A stretch of 64,000 nucleotides of DNA from Lepas anatifera (lineage: Eukaryota; Arthropoda; Thecostraca; Lepadidae): positions 1,639,501 to 1,703,500 of the forward strand of contig JAOTON010001351.1 in assembly GCA_034440635.1 (NCBI GenBank). The letters run 5' to 3'. This document shows positions 35,973 to 48,229 of the stretch, piece after piece. Position 1 is the first letter of the stretch; every line of letters begins with the position of its first letter. The notes beneath the pieces are model-generated. The model was not told the origin of the DNA. It did not search any database and saw only the letters and a program-made list of their open reading frames with translations. The position numbers and the translations under genes were made by a program.

Positions 35973-36699
35973 GAAAGCTTGGTTTAATTCTGGTATGGTC
36001 TCAAAAAGTATTTGGAAACACATGATTACATGACACTTGTAGCTTACAAAATGTCGGATGAACTCAAAGTTGAAAAATGTTTGAAATTTTCCGCGCAAAT
36101 CCCCCAATGATTTTTTCCTAAAAAAGTTCGATACTCTGACGAGATATGATAAAACATATTTTTTAGAAGTAACAGTTTCCAAGTCAGTTTCAAAGATGCG
36201 ACCCTTCGAAAACATCACTCTACACGGATTTTAACTATCCTGAAAAGAAATGGGTGCCCAGAAAATATTGGTGTACCGAATATGTTTGAAATATCTTGCA
36301 GTGCAAAACAAAGATACTTCTGGTAAGCTACTAACCAAAAATTGAAAATCTGGTAGGCTACTAAGAACATACAAATAATTGATTAGATCTCATATTTTCA
36401 GCATCATGTTCCGCGTGAGATTCGAAAGCCTTCTTGACGAGCGAGACCAGACAAATCAGCTAACACACCAACGCTAGCAGATGACTAGCACGCAGGAATA
36501 TTTCACGATGTGCGGGACGAAGAGGAGTATGGGGTACCCTACAAAAAGAAGTACTAAGCACGATTAAAAAAGTAGTTGCTAGCAAAAATTGGTGGTGAGG
36601 TAAGACTGACAAAAGGGTTCGGACCTGGAAGCCGTAAAAGATAAACGGCTACAAAGCCGAGTTTGAACAATATCCGTTGACCCGTGACAACACAGAAGG
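35973..36699. other. intron sequence, nothing recognised
   Basis: AT-rich with no supported feature. Confidence 0.4.
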
Positions 36700-37795
36700 A
36701 AGATATGGGTCAAATTTTGTTCCATTTAGGAAAATCTTTATAGCTCGGGAACCATTAGATCTAGAACAAGGCCAAATGCATCAATGTGTTCGTCTTGACA
36801 TTCACGAACTCAAACTATATACAACATGACATTAAAGTTCTATCGCAACCCTGGTCTCAGGTCAAGGTAAACCAGATTTGACGTCAGGTCAAGGCCAAGT
36901 AATGACCTTTCAGAAATATGCTGCACATCATTTAACTACTTCCGTCATGCTCGTCACTATGATGCCAAATTTATTGCTGTATCATATCTTGTTCAAAAGT
37001 TATAGACACTAACAACTCGAAAACCATGACCTTTGGTGACCTCTGGTGGCCTTGTTATTGACCTGACGTTAAAATGGTTGCCAGCAGACAGGTTTGTCCC
37101 TTCAAGAGATTTCACATGATGTTTAGAAATATAATCTAGCTCTTCTCTTCTAGACGCCAGTTACACCCCTGGTTTAGTCAGCCCCATTTTGGAATACTAT
37201 AATCGTTTTACATGGTTTTCGAAATGTCTTCAAAACTTGTTGACCTGGCTTGCCCTGATGCCAATTTTGGTCAAAGTTGTGGAATCAATCGCTCTAGAGG
37301 TGTGCAAAGTGATGAGGCTCTCACTTAATTTGACTCGGAAGCATTTGCGAAAACCAAGGGAGGTCTAATCGGACCCACCAGTGGTGAAATTGCTCAGTAT
37401 AAATCAAACTGCTGAATGTGTATCTGATCAAAGAAATGACTCACAAAACCTATTTATTTTTGGAAATGGTAACTGAGAACCACAAGCTCCTCAAAGCGAT
37501 TCCTGACTTGTGGAGTGTTTGGAACACTGGGCGGGATAAAATAGATTGTTTGGTAGTGAATAACTGCTCTATTGGATGCTTATCTGAGCAAATTACGTTA
37601 GGCGGTTTGCAGAATGCCTAAAATTTTTGGCATTCTGCAGAATGCCCAGACGCTTTGGCAATCTGCAGATGGCCTAGGCATTTTTCTGATTGCCTAGGCA
37701 TTCTGCAGAATGCCAAAATGGCTGGGCAATCTGCAGAATGCCTAGGCATTCTGCAGAAAGCCTGGTTCTTCACCCTGCCTGCAACACATACACTG
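36700..37795. repeat. type K repeat, inverted copy
   Basis: Reverse-complement relative of 31105-32400. It ends with the same cluster of GGCATTCTGCAGAATGCC hairpins at 37610-37760 and TTCTTCACCCTGCCTGCAAC. Confidence 0.7.
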
Positions 37796-39155
37796 AATTA
37801 TGCCACAAAGTGTTTTCAGTCCTGGCAAACTTGAAAAAGCGTCTCAACTGAGGACAAATAAAATTGAAACCTGTAGCCAACCATGTACTAGAGCGCTACA
37901 GGCCTACAAATTTAGAATTATTTGACAATTGCTTAAGACGAAGCAATGCGAGCAACAGTGAAAATAGCTAACTTTCAAACTGCGATGGAGCACATGGCTT
38001 CTGACATAGGCGAATCCAAGATTGCCCATCTGGAGGAGGGGCGTATGGAAGCCATCCAGACCAGAGGGTTTCACTTTTGGACAGAAAAACCATCGGATGG
38101 GGGCCAGATCCTATCCTGGGGGCGCTGATACTCGCATCCTGGGGAGGGGGAGAGGGGTGGTAAGATAAATTTCAGGGGGCACCATCGAACAGTCAGGTGG
38201 GCTCCGTAACCATGCAGGGGGCGCCGAGGGCGGATTAGGGGCACGTAAGCCCTGGATATGCCATTGATCTCTGGTTTTAGATATCACTTCCCGTGCTTCC
38301 GAAAAGAAACACGGAAATAATTTGCTACTGCACTCCTCAGTTTCTGTGCCAAGAATCGGACTCCAGTCTTAGTTTTATTTTCATGAGCTTTTTATTTCGC
38401 TCGAACAGGCCTTATGCTAAGTCACTGAGGACGGCTTCAGGTTTAACCGTATTTCCGTCAGGCTCTTGGCCTGTTTTGGCCTCTATTTCCGTCAGGGAGG
38501 GGGGTGATTCGCCCCCCCCCCTAATATTTCAAAATCTACCAGGCTATTTATAAAAACTCGGTGCAGTCGCTTTCCATCACAGTGAACTCTATTTTGAAAT
38601 AAAAAACTCGGTAGTTCTTAAAATTGCGGGTGGGGGTGCAAAATATACTATTTTTGTGGCTGTTTTTTACACACTCATGTCCCGCCGTCTGATTTTCACA
38701 AAACCAAAACACATAAACAATTGATGTACAATTATCATATGTTTCAGCTGTACGGAATTCGAAATTCAATGGCGCCTCCACGGCTAACAATATGGGGTGA
38801 GGTTTACACACTTTTCAGTGCTGTTGTTGTAAAGATAAGCAAACGTCAGTTGTTGCATGACATACTCCACATCGATTTAAGTGTTAAAATGCAAAATACA
38901 GAGGAAAATGCAGGGAAAAAAATATTGAGGCAATATGAACATTTTTAATGACCAGGAGACATGCACCTGCATCTCTTCTTCAACTGTATATGTGTACTTT
39001 TGATACTACCCAACATACATCCACCAATGCCAAAGCCGGAGGAACTCCCCTTGATCCGAAAAAACGCGTTTTTCCATGGGATCTTGGAGCCAAATGCATG
39101 CCCAAGATGATCTGCCTCCTTCAGTCAAAACACACTCGTACATGCATTGCACCCC
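37796..39155. other. intron sequence, nothing recognised
   Basis: Several short frames but no motif, splice context or repeat that can be defended. C-rich run at 38511-38521. Confidence 0.4.
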
Positions 39156-40156
39156 TTAACCTCGCCCACCGGGGGCCATCGATGGCCCCCTAAGGTTTTT
39201 CCGGGATAGCAGATAAACGACGAGGCGCAGCACCGCAGTTGAGGGCTCTACCTCTCACGCATCATTTTCCCATCATCCCTGAAATTTTTACCCCGGGTCA
39301 CCCAAGGTCAGGTCACCAGACGAGGTCAACCAAGGTCACCTCACTTCACTTTAGAGCTCTGTAAGAGCTACATTTCAAAGTCGATCAATTTGAACTTCCT
39401 ACACTTCATAACCCCTCCAGGGTCTACAAGGTGTATATCCGGGATTTTTCGATTTCGTGCCTGAGGTCAGGTCACGAGGCGACCTCTCCCATTGGAAAAG
39501 CATAGGGAAAAGTTGTTTCATGATATAAAAGCCACAAAATGATTGCAAATACTCAGACTGCTCAGAACAACGTTTTTGGACACCCTTTCACGGATCCCAG
39601 GGGTCATATTTGCCCTTTGACTTTTCCAGGTCATCCAAGGTCAAAACAGTATTTTGGCAATAACTTTTGACCTAATTAAGCTAGAGTAATGAAACAAACA
39701 CCATCGTGTTTGTTTTGTCACTGGCTTTTATTTGATATACGGCAAGGTCACTTCCTGACCCTTCGTGACTCAGGTCATATTAGGTCACGAGGTGACCTCT
39801 GGAGGTCAAACCACTGGCGGGAGGTCTTTACGTTCCACATAGCGGAAAAGTACTGGGAATTTGCTATTAAATGTACTTTACCAGGCCTCAATAGCTCTAA
39901 TGACATAAGAGTTATGCCCAGTTTGCTCAATCATTGCATATTTGAGTGAAAATAGCCGATCTTGACCTAATTTGACCACTGGAGGTCAAACCATTGACCT
40001 GAGCACTAAAACATGCGAAGTAATTTCTTACTGAATTCACGCAAGCTTTCTATTGCACTTTGCAGATTTGCGCTAACGCCCATATTTTCGAGTTAGAGGG
40101 GGGCCATCGATGGCCCCCGGTGGGGCGAAGGTGGCACCGCCCCGGGGGCGGGTTAA
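39156..40156. mobile_element. TTAA-bounded element, type I, inverted copy
   Basis: Ends TTAACCTCGCCCACCGGGGG and CCCCGGGGGCGGGTTAA, with the GGGGCCATCGATGGCCCC palindrome at both ends. Matches 18123-19155 in reverse, including the central aggtcacgaggtgacctctggaggtc block. Confidence 0.8.
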
Positions 40157-41302
40157 TTCACTTCCTGAGTACGCCTATGGAATATTTTATGATATAGTTA
40201 AGGGATTGAAGGATATTCATGGCTATTTTCATTCCTACCAGCTATTCTAAGAGTTGTGTATTCACTCTACAAGAGTGCATACCCTCTTGACAAAGCCCTT
40301 TTGACCATCGGAACCCTCTAAAAAAGAGCGTCCGCTGAACCGCTGTGGTGGTCCCCAGGGCCATCTCTCAACAGAAGGTCCCTGTTTGGTAAGGCGGGCC
40401 CGCTTTACCCGATAAAGGCATTTTAAAGGCAGGACCCTCTTTCACTACAATAGCCTTTAAACTAGTTGGATAAACTGTTCTCCGCGGGCCTCTCTATCAC
40501 CAGGACCCTCTCTGGTCAGATGGGCCCCCTACAGAGGCTTAGTCAAAGAGAGGCTGTTAGGGCGACGGCCCCCTGAAGGCCCCCTCGAGGACCCACTGCC
40601 CAGCCGCACTATTCTCTGTGGCCCACCGTGGAACCTCATGTCAGACAGGGTACTCTCAGCCTTCTCCAGCACTCCATTCCGTGACAAGCAGGGATCTTTT
40701 GACCTTTGGAACCTTGTGAAAAAGGGGGTTCTCTGGACCACTGTAGCCCCAGGGTCCTCAGTTGACAAAAGACCCGCTCTGTTCAGCTGGGCTGCTCTAC
40801 AACCGATAAAGCCACTATGGCCAGCAGGGCCCACTGGGGCTCGCAGGGCCAGCTACAGTCAGCAGGGCGCTGTCTGAACATCTGAGCCCCCTTTATGTGA
40901 GAAGGCGATTGGGGCAATCAGGGACCTTTTCAGGTTGGAGGGCCCACTCTATCAAGGCCCTCATTAACAGAGGAGCCTTTGACCCAGTAGAATCGAAAGG
41001 ACTATATCGTCAGCAGGGCCCTCTCTTATCAGCTGGGTTCTCTAAAGGCGATACTGATGGCCCTGTTGGCCCCGCCCACCACAGACCTCTGTAGCTTCTA
41101 CGGTTCTTTGCAACAGCAGACAATTTTGACCTGCATGACATTTTATGGTTAAAATGCTCCCTATAACACATTTAACCTATAGCCATCACGGTCCATTGTA
41201 CCCCACAGGGCTCCCATTGTATCCCATAGTTAAGTGCTGGTAAGCATTTTAACTGTGGTAGGCATAAACATGCTCAACATAACATGATGATTATAGCCCG
41301 TT
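40157..41302. repeat. degenerate GC-rich tract
   Basis: 40300-41090 repeats short phrases irregularly (gggcccgctttacccgataaaggc / ctgctctacaaccgataaagcc, cagcagggccc). It looks like an eroded minisatellite; period not determined. Confidence 0.4.
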
Positions 41303-44300
41303 TCAAATTTTAAAAATTTCAGAATTCGTTAGGTCAGCATTTTTCCCATGATTTGGTTCATTTCTAGTCGATTGACAATAATTTCGCCCCAGTTTGTTAA
41401 GAAATAAGGTTTCCTTTATTCGCTTCAAAATGTCATGTTTTTCGGGTTCGCCAGTGGTGTTATGGACAGTACAGGTGTTGCAGTCGCCAATGCCATGGGC
41501 CCTGTTTCTCAGGTTGTCATTTCTTCTCAGCGCAAATTTTCGATAGGGCTGTATGCTGTGTGGTACATTAACCATTTTTCGGACGTTGTGGGAAATATTC
41601 CCATGTAGGAAAGGAAGGAGAATGATCCCTAAAGTGCTCTCTTTGATAAATATATTGGAAGTTCGATGAAGTGTCTGACACATGTTTCAGTAAATTGACA
41701 TAGTGCAATAGTTACTGGCAAAGGGGCACGAGAATGCAAAACTATCCTGTAAGAGAGTCAGGAATAATTCCTCAGTCCCCATATCATCCAGTTTTGAGCC
41801 AACGCATTAAGATCCAATCATATTTGCAAGCGATGCGTCTCCCTCACAAGTCACAAGCGAAGCGGAAGCAGAGACGATACAAGTTTGCCCTTTTCGGCAT
41901 GCTTTCACTTCGCTGACTCCCTGCCTAGTTGTTTTTCTTGACTAAATTCCAGGAACATATTTGCACTACATTTTAGCAGAAACCACATTTATACCGCACG
42001 CGAGTATCTCACATGCATGCAGGGGGTGTAAGGGGTGCAGAGGCTCAACTTTTTGGATATGCCGATAACCATGCGTGACCGGCGGATGTGAGATAAAAAA
42101 GCCACGAAGACTCGTCCACCATGTCAGCCAGCTGGCTTGTTTCATCGAGAACAACATCAGTAGGGGAGAAGTCCGTCGCAGCTACTCTGGGTGTCGCCAC
42201 TAGTTTCTCACTAATCTTAAACTTCTGCTTCTCAGAAACCTCGTTGCTGAATAAGCTGAACACAACGACTGGTAACTTTAGATACTGCAAGCGTCGTCGC
42301 AGCACCTTGATGGCAGCTTCCCCTTCCTCAAGGTCTACGTGCTTACAGGACACCAACGTTCGGTATACTTGAAGGTCATGTGCTGGTCATCTGCTGCGAC
42401 AGGCGCTTGAAGGCTGAGCTCGACGACCAATGAGGCCCCGAGCTCAGCGTGACAGCTGTTGAAGCTGTACCTCCCCGAGGCACACGGTTCATGAAGCTAG
42501 GTGCATTCCATCAAGCCAGCTGGATGGCAAAGGTCGGTTTCAAAGTGCCATAAGCCTCTGATCTTCAGTTCTAATGTTAACCGCATTTGTTTTGCAATGT
42601 TTGATGTGCTCAATGCGTCACAGGCAATTTGAAAAATACGTAGCTAAGAGAGAGAATAATATTATGCCATATCTGACACGTAGCCTAGTTTCTAATGGGA
42701 TTGTACGGGATTCAGTGACGCATTCCTCAATAATACCTACTGCACATATCGTGTCAATGACCTGTTTCCTTTGAGAACAGTTTGCCGTGACATTGGTACA
42801 GTTGGAGCGTTTTCAGAATCATGGCGGTGCCGATTCCATGGTCTGATTATATTTTTGTACCGTTTTTTTACTGCATCAAAATGTACCTGTTCGCCGACCT
42901 CATTGGCTATGAAAATATCTAATGCACAAGCTTCATCGCATAGCACTGTTCATTGTGCTTGTGTACGCCACTGTGTGGCATCAAGCGCCTGTCTCAGCAG
43001 ATTCACCATGGCTAATGACTTCTAACTATACCGAACGCTGGTCACGTTCAATCACACGTAGACCGTGAGGTAGGGGAAGCTTCCATCAAGGTGCTGCGAC
43101 GACACCTGTGGTATCTAAAGATACCAGTCGTCGGGTTCGCTTCATTCAGCGACGAGGTTTCTGAGAAGCAGAAGTTTAAGATTAGTGAGAAACTAGTGGC
43201 AACACCCTGAGTAGCTGTAACGGACCACTCCCTCACTGATGTTGTTCTCGATGAAACAAGCCAGCTGGCTGACATGGTGGACGAGTCTTCGTGTTTTTTT
43301 ATCTCACATCCGCCGGCCACACATGGTTGTCGGCACATCCAAAAAGTTGAGCTTCTCGCAAAGACCTCCGGCTTCACGAGGGGCTTGTCCGATCGATCAA
43401 AGTCACTGACGATGTATCGGGAAGAGGCCTCCGTATGCAACAAACATTTTTTAGTGCTGTCAAAGATGATAGTCACTTTCAGTCGCTGCTGCAAGCAGAA
43501 GAGCATCACAGGGCGCGCCTGCCGAAGTTTAGAAAAGGCATCAGTGAGCACGCTATAGTAGGAAAGCGTGCTATGTGATTACGCCTGAAATCAATACGTG
43601 GCATGTATGTGAGATACTCGCGTGAGGTATAATTGTGGTTTCTGCTAAAATGTAGTGCAAATATGTTCCTGGAATTTAGTCAAGAAAAACAACTAGGCAG
43701 GGAGTCAGCGAAGTGAAAGCATGCCGAAAAGGGCAAACTTGTATCGTCTCTGCTTACGCTTCGTTTGTGACTTGTGAGGGAGACGCATCGCTTGCAAATA
43801 TAATTGGATCTTAATGCATTGGCTCAAAACTAGATGATATGGCAACTGAGGAATTATTGTCAACTCTCGCACAGGATATTTTTGCATTGTCGTGCCCCTT
43901 TCCCAGTAAATATTGCACTATGTCAATTTACTGAAACATGTGTCAGACACTTCATCGAACTTCCAATATATTTATCGAATAGAGCACTTCAGGTATCATT
44001 CTCCTCCCTTTCCTACATGGGAATATTTCCCACAACTTCCATAAAATAGTTAATGTACCACACAGCATACAGCCCTATCAAATATTTGTGCTAGAAAGAA
44101 ATGACAACCTGAGAAACAGGGCCCATGGCATTGGCGACTGCAACGCCTGTACTGTCCATAACACCACTGGCGAACCAAAAAACATGACATTTTGAAGCGA
44201 ATATAGGAAACCTTATTTCTTAACATACTGGGGCGAAATTATTGTCAATCGACTAGAAATGAACCAAATCATGGGAAAAATGCTGACCTAACGAATTCTG

Positions 44301-44308
44301 AATTTTTT
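41303..44308. repeat. 3-kb large inverted repeat
   Basis: Left arm about 41303-42360 and right arm about 43055-44308 are reverse complements with scattered mismatches. The outer ends are gaattcgttaggtcagcattttt and its inverse. The right arm has about 240 bp (43375-43600) absent from the left. The loop (42361-43054) is unrelated to the arms. Each arm keeps a partly conserved frame (DVVLDETSQLADMVDESS reading inward on the arm), suggesting two inverted copies of a decayed element rather than one gene. Family not recognised. Confidence 0.8.
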
Positions 44309-44538
44309 CTCGAAATTTAATGAGCAACCATCATATGCATTTACATTGGCCTATCAATTTGGGAAAAACATCAGGGAAACCCAGAGGATCTGAGTCACCA
44401 CTCTCCTTATTTATCCGCTAAAAGCGAAAATAAACAGAATCGGTGAGAAACATGAACACACCGTTAAGATACGCACGGGACTCCCCCGTCCTAAACATTT
44501 TCCGCACAAGTAGGCATATCGTGCTCCCCCTCCCCAAC

Positions 44539-45727
44539 TTAACACGCGCATTGACGTGTTAAGTTGACCTCGGGTTTTTCGGAGACAGCAGAAAAACGAC
44601 GGCGCGCAGCGCCGCCGTACTTGGTATACCTTTTCCCTCATCATTTTTGCAACTTCTGTGAAAATTTTAAGGATAGGTCATCTCAGGTCAGGTCACCAGT
44701 ACAGGTCAAGTGACCCGACCTCAAAAAAAGTTTAAGATAGCATAAGGCGGAGCAGGGTAAACTTATCCGATTGAAACTCATATCACATAATGGCCCCACC
44801 GAGTTCTCTAAAATATGTTCCGGTAATTTTGATATCGATGACCTAAGGTCAGGTAAGAAGCATGACTTCTCCATGGTAATACATGGGAAATATGGTTTTT
44901 ACTGAATAACTCAGTAACAGATGGTGATAGAGCGTTTATTTTAGCTTCATTAGACTCGCCTTGGCTTTGCGGTTCTAATGATATGCATTTTATACAATTT
45001 GACCCTGACCTGACCTCAGGTCAGGTCAAATCTTTGATTTGACCTAGCAAGGTCAACTCATATATCATTCTATTCGGCTTGCTGCGAGGATTCATAGAGT
45101 TCAAGTCGTTTTGCTCTATCTTTACTTGTTCAGATGTAATGGCTGAAAAACTAAATTTACATGTTATCCCTATGACGGCATGTGACGGCAAGTTTTTGAC
45201 CTCTGGTGACCTTAAATGTGACCTGACAAAAAATGTTGATAAGTTTTGAAGTGCTGCGGCGAGGAGCATGATGATGAGTTGTTAAGATGTTCCCTGGCCT
45301 CTCCCTCGAATCCGGAAATGTAAAAAAACACTGAAGATTATATATTCGGGCTGGCCCTTCATCAGAATCGTGAAGTAAATATCAATAATTCTCAGTCCTA
45401 GTATAGCCAGACCTCGAATTCGAGGTCTGGCTATACTAGGACTGAGAATTATTGATATTTACTCCACGATTCTGATGAAGGGCTGTGCCCGAATATATAA
45501 TCTTCAGTGTTTTTTACATTTCCGGATTCGAGGGGAGAGGCCAGGGAACATCTTAACAACTGACAAAAAATGGTTCAACTATTTTCGATGGAGAAGCGGA
45601 TGGGCTACCCAACGCCGTTTACCGTTTTTTTGCTACCTACCGTGGTTCTCGAGATCTTAGGGGGCGGGTACCCGTCCCCCCTCGTCAATCCGAAGGTGGC
45701 TCAGACCCCCGTCAATGCGCGTGTTAA
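44539..45727. mobile_element. TTAA-bounded element, type A, with nested hairpin insert
   Basis: Ends TTAACACGCGCATTGACG (left, followed by an odd second gtgttaag) and the inverse of TTAACACGCGCATTGACGGG. A perfect 23-bp palindrome TGACCTGACCT-C-AGGTCAGGTCA lies at 45006-45028. Without the insert (45236-45559) it is about 850 bp and matches 17133-17972. Confidence 0.85.
45236..45559. mobile_element. 324-bp hairpin insertion with 13-bp target duplication
   Basis: Flanked by exact CTGACAAAAAATG (45223-45235 and 45560-45572). After a 40-bp non-palindromic lead, the insert is a nearly perfect palindrome of about 140-bp arms, from agttgttaagatgttccctg to its inverse, centred on CCTCGAATTCGAGG near 45418. 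No loop to speak of and no coding capacity. Confidence 0.8.
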
Positions 45728-46355
45728 GCTTTTGGCCCGCACACTTTCATGGCAAAAAGACATTCAATGACACAGAAATATGTCTCGGCGTGTTTCACAA
45801 ACATTACTTAGTTAGAATTCTGGTTTTCTTGGTGAGAGTTCGCAGGCAGGTGTAGTTGAGGTTTCTTGACATTGCAATGTCATCATTCCCGACCGTAAGA
45901 CTATGCATTTTTTGGTAACGCGTAGGAATGTTTTATTTCGGTAAAAGGATCTTTTGATGACAATAACGGAATTGACACACATAAACACGTACTGCGAACA
46001 TGCAATGTTAAACAAATTACTCATTTCTATCGTGGAACTCTTCTTATTACTGCTCCAGAACTTCAGTTTCACAATGCATGAGTCGTCCATAACAATCTGA
46101 GTTTATCAATGCATCCAGGAACAGGTATGCAGTGAAAATTCATAAAAGTACATTTCCATGTAACCAATGAGAGCAAACTCTTTCATGGACAGTGAGTATT
46201 AATGGCTCCTTCAAACATTTCTAACACTTGACGGGACTATGCGGTCCAATGTTTCTGTCCAGTGACTTTCGATTCAGGGCAGCAAGAGAAATCGCACAAA
46301 AATAGGAGCCTAACGTGGAAAGAATTTACTCATCTCCAGTTAACCTGCGTGCCCC
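45728..46355. other. intron sequence, nothing recognised
   Basis: AT-rich; no supported feature. Confidence 0.4.
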
Positions 46356-47347
46356 TTAACCGGTGGGTCTCCGAGCCACCTTCGGCATGGTGGGGGTGCT
46401 TGAACACCCCCTCGAACTCGGCCCCTATGCGGGATAGCGAAAAAAGCGAAGGCTGGTAGATAGCTCATACAGTTTCACGAAGAAGCTATTTCATTCACTT
46501 TTTGGCTCAGGTCAATATTGAGGTCATGACAGGACAAAGAAGGTGGCATTTTGAGTAGTTTGTTTTTGCTTTAGCATCTGACAGAGTTGAGATAGAATAA
46601 TTTTGTAGGCACTATTTGCTTTCTCTCGTCACGGCGAATCGATTGATGTATAAGATGACCATAGTAGGTCAAAACACAAAATTGACCTGACCTCAGGTCA
46701 GGTCAAGGCCACTTTTTAAGCCAGCATAGTCAATATGCATATCAATCGACTCCCAATAGCAGCCAAACGCAATTATATCAACATAAAAGCTGCATTATCA
46801 TTTCATACTAAGCTATTGACCAAGTATGAAAACTGCTTCAGTAGCCCCAGATGACCTCTCAGAAGTCACAGGTAAAAGATTGCAGCATTACTGGAAAGGG
46901 GGCCCAAGATACTACGATATGACGAATATGAAGGTATTCTCAGCTGCAGCTACACAAATACAGCCCAATTTCTGTATTTCCCATGTATTTCCAATGGAGA
47001 GGTCAGGGTCCATACTTGATCTTAGGTCATCGATGTGAAAAATTCCAGAATATATGTTGTAGTAGGTACTCGGTGGGCCCATTATGAGGTATAAGTTTCA
47101 ATCCAACATATTCACACATTTCTTACTTATGCCACCTTAAACATTTTTGGAGGTGAGGTCACTTGACCTGCACTAGTGATCTGACCTGAGATGACTCAAC
47201 CTTAAAATTTTGAGGGAAGTTGCGGAATTGATCAAGGATAAGGTGTGCCAAGTTTGGCGGCGCTGCGCGCCACCGTTTTTCTTTTGCAGCGCCGGAAAAA
47301 CCTGAGGGTGGTGTTCAACCCCCCTCCCCCACCGGGGAGAGGGTTAA
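46356..47347. mobile_element. TTAA-bounded element, type H
   Basis: Ends TTAACCGGTGGGTCTCCGAG and the inverse of TTAACCCTCTCCCCGGTGGG, with a subterminal GGGGGTGCTTGAACACCCCC hairpin. A perfect 23-bp palindrome TGACCTGACCT-C-AGGTCAGGTCA lies at 46683-46705. The right end abuts the exon-like ORF at 47348. Confidence 0.8.
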
Positions 47348-47667
47348 GGGCATTGGGACTAAATTGGGGGGAACACATTCCGGAATGGCTGACATCGGTA
47401 CCACAGCCCCCGGGTTCCCCGTATGCTGCCGCGACACCGCCGATACGTTTGAAATGCAGGTCACGGACAAAGTTCCGGCCAGAACCGGATATGACATTGG
47501 ACTGTTGCGCAGTATTGGTGTCGCTTCAACACCCGTTGAGGGTGTCAGCCGAAGCGCTGCGATGGTCGGGCGCACCGCCAGCTCACCGCGCGGAATCACA
47601 TAACGCATCTCGTACCGACGTGCCTCAAATTTCTTGTTGAAGTGTTTTTTACCACTGATTTCATTTG
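47348..47667 (-). CDS. GC-rich exon-like ORF, possibly Beat-like Ig domain
   Basis: Minus-strand frame beginning after an acceptor-like ttgttattgcag (AG at 47669-47668): ANEISGKKHFNKKFEARRYE, then MRYVIPRGELAVRPTIAALR, and later YPVLAGTLSVTCISNVSAV. An alternating hydrophobic pattern ending GTL.VTC.S is what the last strands of an Ig domain look like, and the whole resembles the second Ig domain of arthropod Beat-type proteins. An alternative reading is a first exon: the frame extends to an ATG at 47755 in a good CACCATGC context, with a signal-like stretch LVFAAFCASQIVIA. Composition is GC/CpG-rich, unlike the flanks. The 3' end is unclear because the frame runs into the TTAA element, and no strong donor was found. 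It lies inside a TMEM249-like intron, on the opposite strand. Confidence 0.4.
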
Positions 47668-48077
47668 CTGCAATAACAATTTGGCTAGCACAGAAAGCTG
47701 CAAATACGAGAGTTGTGGGCGTAAGGCGGCCCCAGCTGCTGTTGCACCCTAGCAATGGTGAAGGAGAACCTTATACTTAATCTAATAACCAGTATTAATC
47801 GAAGGTTACTAATTTTTCGCCGTTTTGCACCCGTTACTAATTTTTTGGCCTTGTGTTCTTTGGCCTACAAATGCCTACATATAAATGTCTGCGAAAATTA
47901 AAGTTTCAAATAAAAAAAACTTACTTGAGGTCAGACGTAGATCATAAGTCATCAATAGGTCATGTTCCTCCGTTTTTTGTGGCTTTCGCAAAAAGTATAC
48001 AGAAATTTCGTAGAACATACCAGCGTGCGCCTGTCCGTAATGCAGATTTCATTCTCATGCGTTCTGTTCTTCCCCAG

Positions 48078-48229
48078 GACAAACAAATATACGAGTATCA
48101 TAAGAGAGGAAAACTGATCACGACGGAGCCACTTTACAATCTGTACGTAAGGTTGATTGGACAGAAGTGTTACCCCAGCCCCGGAGGCTCAAAGTCGTCA
48201 AACTGGTTCTTCTACGTATGCATTAAAGG
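48078..48229 (+). CDS. TMEM249-like protein, exon after the membrane hairpin
   Basis: 152 bp exon with a near-ideal acceptor (tgcgttctgttcttccccag) and donor GG|GTAAGT, phase 0 in and phase 2 out. It encodes DKQIYEYHKRGKLITTEPLY, then NLYVRLIGQKCYPSPGGSKS and SNWFFYVCIK. K.G.L......YN.YVRL.GQ...........YV is the cytosolic beta-rich part I associate with TMEM249 proteins. The preceding intron is 18.7 kb and packed with transposons. An unrelated minus-strand exon-like ORF (47.35-47.67 kb) lies inside it. Confidence 0.75.

Noticed and set aside
35886..36218. 110-codon minus-strand frame
   Set aside because: It starts in unremarkable AT-rich sequence and runs into the terminus of a TTAA element; no motif or splice support.
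43048..43551. 167-codon minus-strand frame as a host gene
   Set aside because: Its central part is repeated in inverted form in the left arm at 42121-42372, with frame breaks. It belongs to the 3-kb inverted repeat.
45282..45556. Palindrome bounded by TTAA as another TTAA-duplication element
   Set aside because: Symmetry extends beyond both TTAA sites and an exact 13-bp duplication lies further out, so TTAA here is part of the palindrome arm rather than the target site.
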